A stretch of DNA of 64,000 nt from Sinotaia quadrata (Eukaryota; Mollusca; Gastropoda; Architaenioglossa; Viviparidae). Made by a program: the position numbers and the translations under genes. Positions within the stretch are counted from its first letter, which is position 1; every line of letters starts with the position of its first letter. The DNA lies in NCBI GenBank assembly GCA_028829895.1, contig CM054180.1, positions 89,963,135 to 90,027,134 of the forward strand. Direction: 5' to 3'. Positions 22,589 to 33,960 of the stretch are shown here, one piece after another. The notes below the pieces were generated by a model. That model saw only the letters and a list, made by a program, of their open reading frames with translations, searched no databases and was not told where the DNA came from.

Positions 22589-23599
22589 ATACAATTCCAA
22601 ATGCCATTCTAGCTTTCCTTGTTGCAACAAGTAATCCTCCATCAAGAACATTTTCTTATTAACAGCCTTTCCAATGTGTGTATTCCACACTTTGCCTAAA
22701 TAGTACATGGCATTCTTTATAATGACTAGGCATTTTATACAATACCTAGGCAAAAAATGTAACAACATACATATTTCACACATTGCCTGAAAACGATTGA
22801 CATTGTATACATTGCCTAGGCGTTCTATACAATGACTGGTTTTCACATATTATCAGTTACATATACATTAGAAAGTGCAGTTCATTTTATATATTCTTGT
22901 GAAATAGATTTATTTCTAGATTATGTTTTTTTAATTTTATTAAGGGTATATAAATAAATATTCAGATGTTATAATCTTTGTAATGGTCTGATTTATTGCC
23001 AAATTAGGCAGGCAGAGAAAATTTATGTACTTTTATTGAAAGAGTGACCAGCCCTGTTTTTGAGGTGTTTTGCATATGGTATTTGCTCTTTTAATGGTGC
23101 TATTTAGCTATTGTTGCAGGTATTGAAAAAAAAAAGTGCTATATTAAATTGAATTAATGTATTTAACTATTATATTTTCTTAGAGATCACGAGCAATATA
23201 CACCTATTTAAAAAAAATATATATGCTCATTGTTTGAGAAATATTTTCACATATCAGTGCTCTACATAACTACACCCATATCAAGCATATTTTTTGTTAT
23301 TAATTCATTTCACTATCTTAGTTCTCTTGTACTTGAAACAACATTAGAATTTCAGGGATTTTTTCTTCTTTTTTTTTTTAATGTTGATATGCATTTGGTT
23401 TTGTTTCATTTATTAGGTAAGCCCACACGCTAATTGGATAGTGGAGACAACATCACATTTTGACTAATTTCACTCTTTTTAAATTGTCTATCTCGGTAAT
23501 TAGAAGAAAGAAATGGGTGAAAATTGTTTTAATAAATAAAGGAATCTTCCAAGTTTTGTTTGTACATTTGAATGACGTATTTATTACGTTTTGATCGAT

Positions 23600-24020
23600 A
23601 AACTCACAGCCGGTAAAGCGTACTGAAGTGCCCATGGCGAGATTTGAAAATGGCTGATCTCCGAACGCACTATCAACTTTCCGGGATTCAACCAATAAAA
23701 ATAAATCTTATATCAACAGAAAGCTAAGATAATGACCTTTAACAAAAGCATCGGTTCATTTAAATTTTTTTAATTTTACTGTAGAAAATGAGAGTCCAAA
23801 TTATGTGTTATGTTTATAATTTCGGAACCCATTATCATCTGTCAGCCTCCTTTATATTGTTGAAAAGGTCTTTTTTTTTCCCCTTTGAAATGGTATATAA
23901 TGTAAACCAGAAGTCTCTATCCCGGAAAGTTGATTGGCAATGAATGCGGGTAACCCTAATAGTTTGTTCACGCCCAAGCCGAAAGCGAAGAGAGATCGCC
24001 ATCTTGGACAAGACGTGTTT
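23600..24020. repeat. Fold-back (inverted repeat) sequence
   Basis: ATCAACTTTCCGGGAT at 23672-23687 is exactly inverted at 23919-23934. Outside it, weaker inverted similarity continues ('gatctccgaacgcac' on the left against '…gagagatcgccatc…' on the right). It is locally CpG-rich in an A+T-rich intron. It could be a small inverted-repeat element; no target duplication was identified. Overlapping reading frames at 23453-24135 on both strands are products of this symmetry. Confidence 0.5.
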
Positions 24021-24359
24021 TAAAATGGATCGACTAGACAACATTCCACGTTTTAACAAAACTATTAAATTTTCAGTTGTTTGCTTGATCCTACCTAACA
24101 AACTTTATTGTGTGGTTAATTCTAATAAATTGTAGATGAAATTCAACCAGCCTACTGAAATTTTGGATGTGACCACATGATAATAAAAAAAAACAAACCA
24201 AAAACGGACGTTCTCAAAGCAAAGCACCATGGCTTTCGTGTTACACTTTCGTTTTGTTCAAAAGCTTCCAATTTTTCCAGGAAATAGTGAATATTTACAC
24301 AAGAACAACTATTATTTTATATTATATTCAAGTGGTAATTAACATAAATCGTTTTCTTC

Positions 24360-25048
24360 AAATTTTATTCAAGGAAACAGCTAACAAATTGATGAAGGTC
24401 AACACAAGAAAAAGGTAAGAAAACTTTTTTTTTTTTTTAAATTTGAAATAAATAACCACAACATGTTCAGTAATTAAATTTAAATAAATACTTAAAAAAT
24501 GTCCCCCATAATACTTATTTTGAAAATCATTTTAGAATTATATGAATTATACTTGTTTTTAATTATTTAGTAGACTAGTTAAAAAAAACTGTGAAAACGT
24601 TCGCAAGTTCAACAAAAAGATAAGAAAACTTATTATTTCTTTGTTTTTGAATTCGAAATAAATTTAAAATAATACTTTTAAAATTCCTTAGTATGTCTAT
24701 AATAGGTAGTAATTTAAATTTTTTAAATCCATTGATAATTACAGTCATTTTAAATTTTTTAGTAGACTTGTTACAAAAAAAAATTATGCCGAAATTCACA
24801 AGTTCAACAAAAAGATAAGAAAATTTTTTATTATTTCTTTGTTTTAGAATTTGAAAAAAATTAAAAATAATACTTTTAAAATTCCTTAGTATTTCTATAA
24901 TAGGTAGTAATTTAAATGTTTGAAATCCATTGATAATTACAGTCACTTTTCATTTTTTAGTACACTGACCCATTCAATTATTGGTAAGCATCAAAATAGC
25001 CTGACATGGTGGCATTAGATTATGCAATTTCGTCTGTCAGCCAACGGG
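24360..25048 (-). mobile_element. TTAA-type (piggyBac-family) element end with tandem subterminal repeats
   Basis: Read on the minus strand it starts after TTAA (25049-25052) with CCCGTTGGCTGACAG and continues through 'caataattgaatggg…cagtgtac'. The same order is seen at 50518 onward and, inverted likewise, inside 41113. Three diverged copies of a roughly 200-bp unit follow (about 24380-24560, 24590-24765 and 24775-24955), each with a variant of 'caacaaaaagataagaaaa'. The minus-strand frame 24575-24946 is an internally repetitive translation of this. The opposite terminus was not found, so the element is truncated or its other end has decayed. Confidence 0.6.
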
Positions 25049-27103
25049 TTAATACTGAAGGATTTTTGTCGTTCGTTTGTAGCTGACCAGTACTTTTCGT
25101 TATTTTATTATAACTCAGACCTTAAGAAACAATCTAGTAAATGATAATTAGAATTTGTCATTGAATAACTGATAAGGGTTAAGATATATATATATAATAA
25201 TAAGTGTATGAGTCAGTCAGTGAGTGAATCGATGTATGGTAAAAATTGAGATCAGGACAACGATGAGGAGTAACATGCTACTCACACTACAGACATAGAG
25301 TATACACTGATATAGTAGGCATATAAGTAAAACTATGAAAGACTTAAGCTTTCAATTTTCAAGATATTTTTAGGAATGTTAATGTCTAGACACCTATTAA
25401 AAATAAAGGTACTAATAGTAATAATTACAATTGCATAAAAGTAAACTGTAAATAGTAACAACTAACACTAATAGTATTTTATTAAATTAAAGAGCATCAG
25501 TTTTGCTAGTTTTGAACTGTTTTTTAAATTGTTAAAGTACATGCATATATTGTGCAAAATATAATTTATGACTTTATTTAGTTACAGAAATTAGAAACAC
25601 TGCATTATAATAAATGTTTCATTTTATCTTTTTTCTCTTCAACAAGTGTGCAGATATATTGCATGAAACTACATTTTTGAGATGTTATATTTCTAAATCT
25701 ATACAAAAAGATTGTCTAAAACTTCACCCTGTAAATGTCTATACTCCAAAGAGCAAGTCTACCAAATTTGGATGATGAAGTAGTTTTTATTTTACAAGAT
25801 TCCAAAAGAGACGTTTTATTCAGTTTTTGACCACTTGCCATTTGAAAATTTAAACAAAATGCTATTTTGAGAGTATTGTATTTCATTTTCTATGAATCTG
25901 TGATCCTTAAAAAAAAAGTCAGCAATATATTTGTGTTACAGAGAGTTGAAATGGCAAAGATGAGCTGTGTATGTTTCATAGTTTTTGTTGTGAGGTCATT
26001 TCAAAAGGGGTCTTTGTGAAATCTGTTTTTCTGCAATTTACGCCAAACTTTGAACTGTCATACCTTTTTTTCTATTAAAGCTAGAGCTCCAAAATTTTGT
26101 ATGCAAACTTACTTTGAGGTAGATAACATAACCTGCAAATATCAGCTTATTTGGCCAGTCTTCAAAATTTGAGTGGTCTTACCTACATTTATAAGTGTTG
26201 TTTTTATCCTATTATATGAGTCACTCTTTTCAGCCAGATACTGAATTATAAGACAGAATTCCTTTCTGCTTATTTATATCCAAATGGCACTTATACAGTT
26301 TTAGCCAAGCATTAAATACAGAAATGTCAATTATTTTTGACAAACATCAGATGCATTATATATTTTACTGGCAAAATGATGTTTTTTGCTCACAAACACA
26401 CTGAACAGGATGATGCACGTTTTCTTTTGGGTCAGGATGAATGTGAAATAGTGCAACCGTTAATTATTCTTTAATATAACATGCAAAGATTCCGAAGTAT
26501 CAAAGTGCAAGCACCATGGTGTTAACATTTTTTTAGGACAATGACAAGATATTTTATCTGCGTCGCAATACATTCTTGGAATATGATGGATCTTAGAGAT
26601 AATGCTTTTTATCTTCTTCTAATTTTATAAGAGAAAGCAAGAAGGGGAATACATCCAGAGAGAATCAGTATTTCATTGAACATGAGATATAAACACATAA
26701 TTGTTTTGAACAAATCATTTGTGAATTACAGGATACATTGGTATAAATGCAACCTATGTGAAATAAAGAAAATGTGCCTGAATAATATCAATGCATATGA
26801 CATCAGGTAAATTGTGTCAGAATCTTTCACAAACATCAAGGCTTTTATACTCTGTTTATAAACTGAAAATAATATTTGTAGTTTGTCTAATATTAGTTTT
26901 ACAGTATTGATTTTTTTTTTTTTATGATGCAGTTGCTGTTTCATAGATATGTTCACTGTTTTGAAACAGTTAAGTGCCAAGATTGAACTTTTAGTCATAA
27001 CTGCAACCATATATGACAGCACAAGTTTGCCAGGTCTTTGATGCAACAGTATGTTTTCATGGTATGCATTTTGTCATTTTTTAATATTTTGTGTTTCTTT
27101 CAG

Positions 27104-27305
27104 TTCCTGTTTAAATAATGGTGTTTGTATTGATGGGGTGAATCAATACAGCTGTCGTTGTGCACCAGGCTACACAGGGTCAAACTGTCAATACCATATT
27201 AACCCCTGTGATTCCAATCCTTGTATGAATGGAGCTACCTGCTTCAATCGAGATACATCTTACACATGTTTTTGTCCATATGGATTCACTGGACCCCGTT
27301 GTGAG
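27104..27305 (+). CDS. Notch: Notch exon: EGF ~26 and EGF ~27
   Basis: Acceptor gtttctttcag at 27103, donor GTTAGA at 27306. The first base completes Ser, giving SCLNNGVCIDGVNQYSC and the rest of EGF 26, then the complete EGF 27 (INPCDSNPCMNGATC … CE). The exon ends between codons. EGF 26 lacks the usual O-fucose Ser/Thr (CLNNGVC). EGF 27 has both the O-glucose (CDSNPC) and O-fucose (CMNGATC) forms. The 'CIDGVNQYSC' block is characteristic of this position in Notch proteins. Confidence 0.94.
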
Positions 27306-27900
27306 GTTAGAATTTATTTTATATTTGATTTAGAATGTTGAAAGATTACCACATTTTTTTTAATATGCATTTTCTTTTGTGTTATTTTTAAAATGTGACT
27401 ATTCCAACAGTTGATGTATTTTAGAAAACTGAAGGCAAGAGTGGGGAGTATCTTAGCTGAGGCATCTTCATAATTAGATTGTTTTTGGCTTACTGGTCAG
27501 TTTTGATATTTTTAATCAAATTAATAAAACAAAAGAAACTTACAAAAATAATGCATTGCCATTCCTATTAGCCCTCTAAAGACAAAAAATATTCACTTTA
27601 AAGATGAAATTGTGTTAAAATGAACTTCCTTTGACTCCAAGCATATCTTTAATTAACAATAGTCAAGAAATCTGCACTTTTGTCAAAGTCAGTGTATGCA
27701 CTTAATAAATATATATTACAGTGATTAAATTATATCTTTAATTTAGGAAGGAGAGATGTTTTTAAAGATCATTTTCATTCACTGCCATTGATTGACAGCG
27801 TTTGTAATCTTTGATAGTTAATGACATGATAAGTATACTTTATTATTACTTTCTCACACAAGTTTGAGAGGAATATGTAATACTTTTATTTTTGTTTCAG
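27306..27900. other. Notch: Notch intron, 0.6 kb
   Basis: Ordinary A+T-rich intron ending in the pyrimidine-rich acceptor ttatttttgtttcag. No element seen. Confidence 0.85.
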
Positions 27901-28054
27901 AGCTTTGTTGATTGGTGCAGCCAAAATCAATGCCAGAATAATGCTGAGTGTGAGCAGTTGGCCAATACTTTTAATTGCCTCTGCAAACGTGGTTGGACAG
28001 GAACTCTTTGTGATGTGCAGTCAGTATCTTGTGCTGCTGCTGCTGCTTCAAGAA
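27901..28054 (+). CDS. Notch: Notch exon: EGF ~28 and start of EGF ~29
   Basis: Starts between codons with SFVDWCSQNQCQNNAEC and ends before GTAAGT at 28055, leaving one base. EGF 28 is complete (…CDVQ). EGF 29 starts with the atypical VSCAAAAASR, where the first two cysteines are separated by a long Ala/Ser-rich stretch. Human Notch EGF 29 is similarly long here, which supports the numbering. A short GCT trinucleotide run encodes the alanines (about 28032-28046). EGF 28 has neither glycosylation consensus (CSQNQC, CQNNAEC). Confidence 0.93.
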
Positions 28055-29358
28055 GTAAGTGGCCCACATTGAACATTGCTTACTTAACACAGTATTGAGA
28101 ACTTGTGTAGTGTTAAGAGATTTTAATCTGATATTCTTGTTGTAATATGTAATATCTTATACTAAAATCAATATTTTTATATTTTTCCACTGATTTTTCT
28201 AATTTATTAGTTTAAAATGTTTAAAGTAATGCAAGCAGTTCTAATCGAATTTATTTACTAGAATCTTTCCTCATGAGGATTTGTTGCTAGACAAAGACAT
28301 TTATGCTGTTTTATTTGGTTGCTTTGAAGAATTTTCATCAGTTTTGTCTACTTTTGTCTGTTTTCATGAAGTGGGCACTTTGTGGTACCTACTTAGACTT
28401 CTTCCAATCACTTAATGTGGAGACCATTGGATTTCAATAGAAAAACTGTGAATAGAGAATGTTTATTTTTGATAATAAAAAGGTTGATTTATCAGTTATG
28501 TAGCATATATTAAATTACATTATTATTGATTATTCTCAGCATTTCCTAACTATAAAATCTCTTTTCCCTGCACATATACATTCTGAATCTGATGTTACTT
28601 AAGCCTCATAAACAATATGCAAAACATATATTGTAAATTTTAAAAAGTCAAAATCCATGTTGTTTAAATCAGATGTGTTGTAAGGCAAAGTGCTGCCCAG
28701 AACCAACTATCAAAATTATGCCCTTGTTCCATATTTGTGTGTGTGTGTGTATATGTATGGTACTCTTACCAGCAAATGCCTGGATGCTGCCCGCTGCCCC
28801 CAAAACAGTGTCACCTGGAGCCATTGTCCCCTTTACCACTGGCTTAAATATTTTCTTTTTTGCCTTTGATTCAAATAAATACAAATAAATACAAATAGTG
28901 GTTGTCTACAAAAATTAGACTATTTTAAAAATCTATATCTGTATTATAAAAGATGCTTTCAGAGCAGCATTCACCATAGTCATAAATTTCTTTTTCATGA
29001 TTTTGGAAATTTAAATATTTTGTCTGCTATGGTGCATCCTCATTTAACATTTTACTCATTTAGTCTGAATTGCTTATTGTTAGAAACAGTAAGTAGTTAA
29101 GAAACTTTTACTGTTTTAGGCTTGTTAACTCAAACTTTTATTTTTGAAAAATTACTCATTACTCTGAATACTTCATATTAGGCTAGGGTCATACAAGTAT
29201 TATCTTACTTTGTATTTAAGTTGAAATTGTCAGTTGTTTTGAACATTTCATTTTTTAAATATGCTTTAAACAGCATATATGTATGTATATATATGTATAT
29301 ATATTGGAGATAAAAATCAATAATAAATAACTTTTTTTTTTTATGCCTTTGTTTACAG
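28055..29358. other. Notch: Notch intron, 1.3 kb
   Basis: Contains a short TG run (28736-28752) and a TA/TATG-rich patch (29276-29306). The overlapping frames at 28669-28888 on both strands are not recognised. The acceptor is tttgtttacag. Confidence 0.8.
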
Positions 29359-29913
29359 GTGTATCAGAGAAAGAGCTTTGTAAGAATGGAGGAACGTGTA
29401 ACAATAGTGGTAATACGCATGTGTGTGTTTGCCCAAAAGGTTATGAGGGATCATACTGCGAGAGAGACATCAACGAATGTGCCTCAGCACCATGCCAAAA
29501 TAGTGCCTCCTGTGTTGACCTTGTGGGTAAACACACATGCACTTGTGCTGCTGGTTTCATGGGACAGAATTGTGAATTTAACATTAATGAGTGTGCTAAT
29601 CAGCCTTGTGCTAATGGTGGTACCTGCCATGATCTCATTAATGACTTTGCTTGTTCTTGTCCACCTGGAGCTCTTGGTCTTCTTTGTGAACTAAATGAAG
29701 ATGACTGTCTCTTTCAATCAACCTGTCATAATGGTGGCACCTGCATAGATAAAATTGGAGGGTATGAATGTTTATGCCCACCCGGATTTGTAGGTCCACA
29801 CTGTGAGGGGGATGTAAATGAATGCCTTTCTAACCCTTGCAGCCCAGTTGGCACTCAAGACTGTGTTCAACTAATTAATGCTTATCGCTGTGATTGCAAG
29901 CCTGGTTGGACAG
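29359..29913 (+). CDS. Notch: Notch exon: EGF ~29 end to EGF ~33
   Basis: The longest exon here, 555 bp. Two bases finish Ser, then VSEKELCKNGGTC (rest of EGF 29), DINECASAPC (EGF 30), NINECANQPC (EGF 31), NEDDCLFQSTC (EGF 32) and DVNECLSNPC (EGF 33, with the longer CSPVGTQDC loop). It ends GWT plus one base before GTAAAC at 29914. DINEC, NINEC and DVNEC are calcium-binding signatures. O-fucose forms are present in EGFs 29-32 (CKNGGTC, CQNSASC, CANGGTC, CHNGGTC) and O-glucose forms in EGFs 30 and 33. EGF 32 lacks the long insertion seen in vertebrate Notch1. Confidence 0.95.
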
Positions 29914-30056
29914 GTAAACCGATTATTGATTTGTAGTAACTGTATATGCTGACATTTTTGGCACCCAAAAAAATACTATGTAATTAGTCAATAATTCTAA
30001 ATTATATAGAATGAAATTTGTCAAGGATGTTTTAATTTTACCTTTCCTTTTTTTAA

Positions 30057-31089
30057 CCCTTTAAGGGGCAGAGTGGCCGAAAACGTCTTTACTACCGAAA
30101 GGGCAAAACGTCCGAAAGCGTCCATATCAACCAGTGCTCTTTTCTTCTCATATCGTTCGAGAAATCATGAGACTTCCAGTGTCTAAATGGAAGTCTAACA
30201 TTTCTATGACGATTCACGCGCTTTTTCAAACATTTTAACCTTTCTGTGTTTTTTTCATAAAGTTTTCTTTGTTTTTCGTGTTTAGTGTTTCAAATGGATT
30301 TCTTAGAATCGTCGAGCGTTAGTGAGGAGTTTACTGGATTCAATTTATCGGATAATGAGGTAAGAGAAGTTAATTTTGAATCGGACGATAGGATTAGAAG
30401 TGATATTAGCATCAGTAGCGTGCACATGTAACATCTTTCAAATTTTGGAGGAGATTGCATCGGATTCTGAAGTATCGAAGAGGAGTAGGGGGAAGGGGTA
30501 TCTGGAGATGCACACGGTTTGGAATAGTAGTACTTTAGCACTGAATATATCGGAATTTATAACAGAAACGGGGCCGAATGTGACTGTAACTAATGATAGT
30601 ACTCGGCTGTCTTTCTTCTACCAATTTTTCAAAGAAGAAACATTTGACAAGATAGCGGAATAAACGAATGAGTACGCAAGTCTGAAAATCGTGGAGAAAC
30701 AAAATGGCGATCCAGGTTGGAAGGAAACTATTGCCACTGAAATTAAGGCTTATTTTGGACTTTTGATTTTGATAGGAATTCACAACCTGCTGAGAAAAGA
30801 GATGCATTGGTCGTCTGATGACAGATTAGTGTTCCTGGTGTCAACAAAGTGTGTGTACATAGTGTTTATAGCTGACAATAGCTGGACAGTAATTTTTTTT
30901 GGTGTAAATATATGTTCATGCATGAATTCAAATTTAACACCTGAAAGTATACTTCAATTAAGGATATTAATAAATCTGCTTTCATTTCCTTTCATTTTGC
31001 ATTTTATTTCATTGAAATATATGCACTGAAACCCTGAAAAATCTTGCCCCTTCAATTAGAAAAAGGAAAAACGTGTGCACCTTAAAGAG
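30057..31089 (+). mobile_element. piggyBac element, internally deleted
   Basis: 1033 bp flanked by TTAA on both sides (30053-30056 and 31090-31093), the target site of piggyBac transposons. The left terminus is CCCTTTAAGGGGCA; the right, reverse-complemented, is CTCTTTAAGGTGCA (two mismatches in 14). A transposase remnant lies inside in the same orientation. This combination is diagnostic. The element is well under half of a full-length piggyBac (roughly 2-3 kb). Confidence 0.88.
30294..30900 (+). pseudogene. piggyBac transposase, N-terminal part, broken
   Basis: An ATG at 30294 opens MDFLESSSVSEEF, an acidic start typical of piggyBac proteins, and stops after about 45 codons. The next frame (within 30376-30663) contains LNISEFITETGPN and FFKEETFDKIAE, then a TAA. 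The frame continues with NEYASLKIVEKQNG, WKETIATEIKAYFGLLILI and NLLRKEMHWSS. This order is the beginning of the DDE_Tnp_1_7 domain. The catalytic core and C-terminal cysteine-rich part are absent because the element is deleted. At least one frameshift and one stop. Confidence 0.8.
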
Positions 31090-32766
31090 TTAATATTGCA
31101 GCAGATTCTAAATAAAAAATTATGAAAGTGTAATCATTTTTTTGCAGTTAAAGAGAATATTGTCTAGAGTTATATGACGTGAATTATTAATTTACCAGAT
31201 TCTGACAAGTTTCCATTTAGAAATTCAGATGCTAATATACAAATACTTGCAAATGTTCTTAAGCCCTATAATTTCCAGCATTCTGACAATAGCAAATGGT
31301 ACTTAATTATTTATTAGGATATCTTAATTAATTATATACTTATGATTAGAGTTCAGTGTTTCTCCTTTGCCTGGCATTCCAGTTTAAGATAATAATAGAA
31401 ATCAGATCAAGATAATTCATTTAATAATAGAAATCAGTTGACACCATGAATAGTTTTGTTGTTATCTACACATTTTATAATGTTAAGTAATGGTGTTTTA
31501 ATTATGATTAGTAAATATATATATTAGTATATTTTTTACAATAACTTTACTGAAATTGAAAGTCTAGAAATGTACTTTTCTTATTTAGTATTGTTTTTTA
31601 TAACCTAGAACAGAAATAATAAGCATTTTCTATTCTAAAAATATTAACTCAAACTTGTCAGTTGGTTCTTTAATATATCTATAATAATATATAAATAAAA
31701 GTTTGTCCACAAGATAAAATTAAGTTAATGATTAAATAAATAATAGAGTAATAAAGTTTTTTTTTGAAACATAAATTCATTTCTGGGCTGGTCAAGAATG
31801 CAAAACCCCCATTCCTATTTGAATTTTCAAACCTGTGGAATATTTTGAGATTTGACTTTTCTAAATATGATGCCTTTTTAATGAATCTGTTGAATCCCTT
31901 AGAGTTTGTCTGTATTTGCCATTTCATCCTCCTACTTTGTGATGTTTCAGATATGGTGATTCTTTGGAAAGGGTCCCAGATGGGCCATTAAGGGGTCACT
32001 TAACTTTGGATGGATGTTAAATATTTATTTGTGTAGGAAATTGTCTGAACCTTTAAATTTCTGTTAAAGATGATATTGAATTTTTAAAATTTAAATTTAG
32101 TGTTTTCTTTATATTTGTTTTATTAAATTGTTTTTGTGGGCTGAAGAAAATGCCCAATAAAAACATGGCAAATTTGTGACTGGTTGGTTCAAACACATGT
32201 TGCATACATTTAATACATAAAAATGAAAACCCAGGGACACAAATCATATAAGTACATCCAAAAGAGTCTACAAAATATGTTTATGGGTTTAATAATTTCA
32301 TAATATACAATGATGCAACAAAAATTTATGAATGCTTGCAATGCTTCATTACTTAAACCATACACTTTATAAACAAGCTGAATTCAAAACCTTACATGCT
32401 TAAACTTCGAGTGACCAGTTTATTTTTAGTGTGGATAAATATCATTAGTGTGGGGTGATTTTTTAACAAAATACAAGCCAAGATTTAGTAAAAAAAAAAA
32501 ATTCAGTGAAAGGTATCTTCATTACCAAAATTTCCTATTATGAGCGATCAACTTAAAAAAAATGTTTAAAATAGAATCCCATAAGAGATTAACTATTTTT
32601 AATAATAATAAGTCACAAGGTCATGGCGGAAGGTTAAAAGTGTGCATGGCTGATGCTTCCCATGAGTAGAGTGATCCCCATAAAAATAATTTCCTTTCTC
32701 ATTTCAAACGGATATAGTATCAATTACAATCATGCATAGAAGACTGTCAGTGCCTATCGAGGTAAG

Positions 32767-32860
32767 AACCTTTTTATTTTGTAAGAATATTTACATATAC
32801 AATCTATTTAAAGAACCTTTTTATTTTGTAAGAATATTTACATGTACAATCTATTTAAAG
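32767..32860. repeat. 47-bp unit duplicated in tandem
   Basis: 32767-32813 and 32814-32860 differ at one base (acatatac versus acatgtac). Each begins aacctttttattttgtaaga. It is intronic with no known function; the near identity indicates a recent duplication or ongoing length variation. Confidence 0.95.
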
Positions 32861-33859
32861 TTTTGACATCAATCTTAAGAGTATAAATCTCTGTAAATTA
32901 ATTTTCATTTATTACTCAGTATATTTATTTTTACGTTTTAAAAATAAAAATAGATTGTCACGATGATGGATGAAAATATTTTTCTTTCTTGACAAGACTA
33001 GGACAAAAGCTTTTAAATCAGGTTATTTACTGTAAAAGTGTTTCTAAAAGTAAAACATTTTTGGACAGCATTAATGCAAAAGATCATAAGGTTTGAAGTT
33101 GATGGTTTACTTAAGTAATAAAATATATGTTTGAAGCATTTAAAAATCATAATCATGAAACAAAGAGCCCCATTTACTATTTGCAATTGTTCGACTTTGA
33201 CTTAACAAACCTGATTTATACAAAAAAATTATTTAGTTTGAAACTTTTTTGTAAGTGACCAAAACATCGCCCACAGTATAGCCAGGGTACATGCTTTTGT
33301 AAGCTAAATATAAAACATTCAGACATTAATTAAAAGAATATTACATTGGCATTATTATAAATAAATTTTTTTAAAAGAAATATGCTTTTAATATTAACTT
33401 TGTAACATATGGTAATATGAATCATTTGGTTAGTGTTGCAACTGGCATCTACCATCTTTTGATGAATTCATGTGCAAATACCAATTGATGAAATATAACA
33501 ATTCTTGCACTAAAGTGCACCAAATGGTCTATCGTTTGCTGGTATAAATAGAAACTAATAATTCTAATTTAATTTTTTACCCTCAGGTCACATTTATGGG
33601 TCACTTTTCTAGAGAATCACCCGTATATTCACTAATAGATTTCCTCAGTTTGATATTTTGCTTTAATGTTTTGTATGATTATTATTGTTCACTCAAAAGT
33701 TATTTTGTTTCAACTGAAATGATGAGAGGTGTAAAAATCAAGGTCTGGTAAGGAAAATTTCACATATGACTGGTTCTTTAGTTTATTTATATAATTAATA
33801 TTCATTCATTCATTTATTGACTGGTGAATTTTTGTTTGGTGTTTTATTTTTAAATTTAG

Positions 33860-33960
33860 GTGGACGATGTGAAACACGACTACAATGTGACCAGCAGCCT
33901 TGTAAACATAGTGGCACTTGTACTGATTCTGACAATGGTCCTGTTTGCCTGTGTCCACAG
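33860..33960 (+). CDS. Notch: Notch exon: EGF ~33 end and most of EGF ~34
   Basis: The smallest exon, 101 bp. Two bases complete Gly (WTG|G), then RCE closes EGF 33. EGF 34 follows: TRLQCDQQPCKHSGTC…CLCPQ. It ends between codons before GTTTGT at 33961. Two residues of the linker differ from the usual xxINxC form, and EGF 34 lacks a calcium-binding signature. CKHSGTC fits the O-fucose consensus. The donor is weak by the usual GTRAGT standard, but both phase and protein continuity with 44882 support it. Confidence 0.9.

Larger units (their letters stand above)
20632..22855 (+). mobile_element. Ginger-like (integrase-type) DNA transposon
   Basis: About 2.2 kb. The ends are imperfect inverted repeats of more than 50 bp: both read inward through 'TGTGAAAAC', '…CATT.TATAGAA.GCC' and 'TAGGCAATGTATACAATG'. 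GTTAC flanks both sides (20627-20631 and 22856-22860); whether the true duplication is 4 or 5 bp depends on where the terminus is set. The interior encodes a retroviral-type integrase related to KRBA2-like proteins and then a cysteine-rich zinc-finger segment. There is no reverse transcriptase, protease or LTR, which supports a Ginger-type DNA transposon rather than a retroelement. Short repeats of 'cctaggcattctatag' type occur inside both ends. Confidence 0.75.
17697..27103. other. Notch: Notch intron, 9.4 kb, transposon-rich
   Basis: Contains a hAT (19505-20564), a Ginger-like element (20632-22855), a fold-back sequence (about 23600-24020) and a TTAA-type element end (about 24360-25048). 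In 17700-19490 nothing is recognised beyond a short CA run near 19433-19450. In 25053-27100 nothing is recognised. The acceptor is gtttctttcag. Confidence 0.85.
29914..33859. other. Notch: Notch intron, 3.9 kb
   Basis: Holds the small piggyBac element (30057-31089) and a 47-bp tandem duplication (32767-32860). Elsewhere nothing recognisable; small frames at 31679-31991 and 32053-32247 match no family. The acceptor is tttttaaatttag. Confidence 0.8.

Noticed and set aside
28669..28888. Overlapping open frames on both strands in the exon 4-5 intron
   Set aside because: The sequence is a little G+C-richer, but no motif is recognised and it would not fit the Notch frame between 28054 and 29359.
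29359..29694. Second + strand frame in the largest EGF exon
   Set aside because: Out of phase with the EGF cysteine pattern and with both flanking exons.
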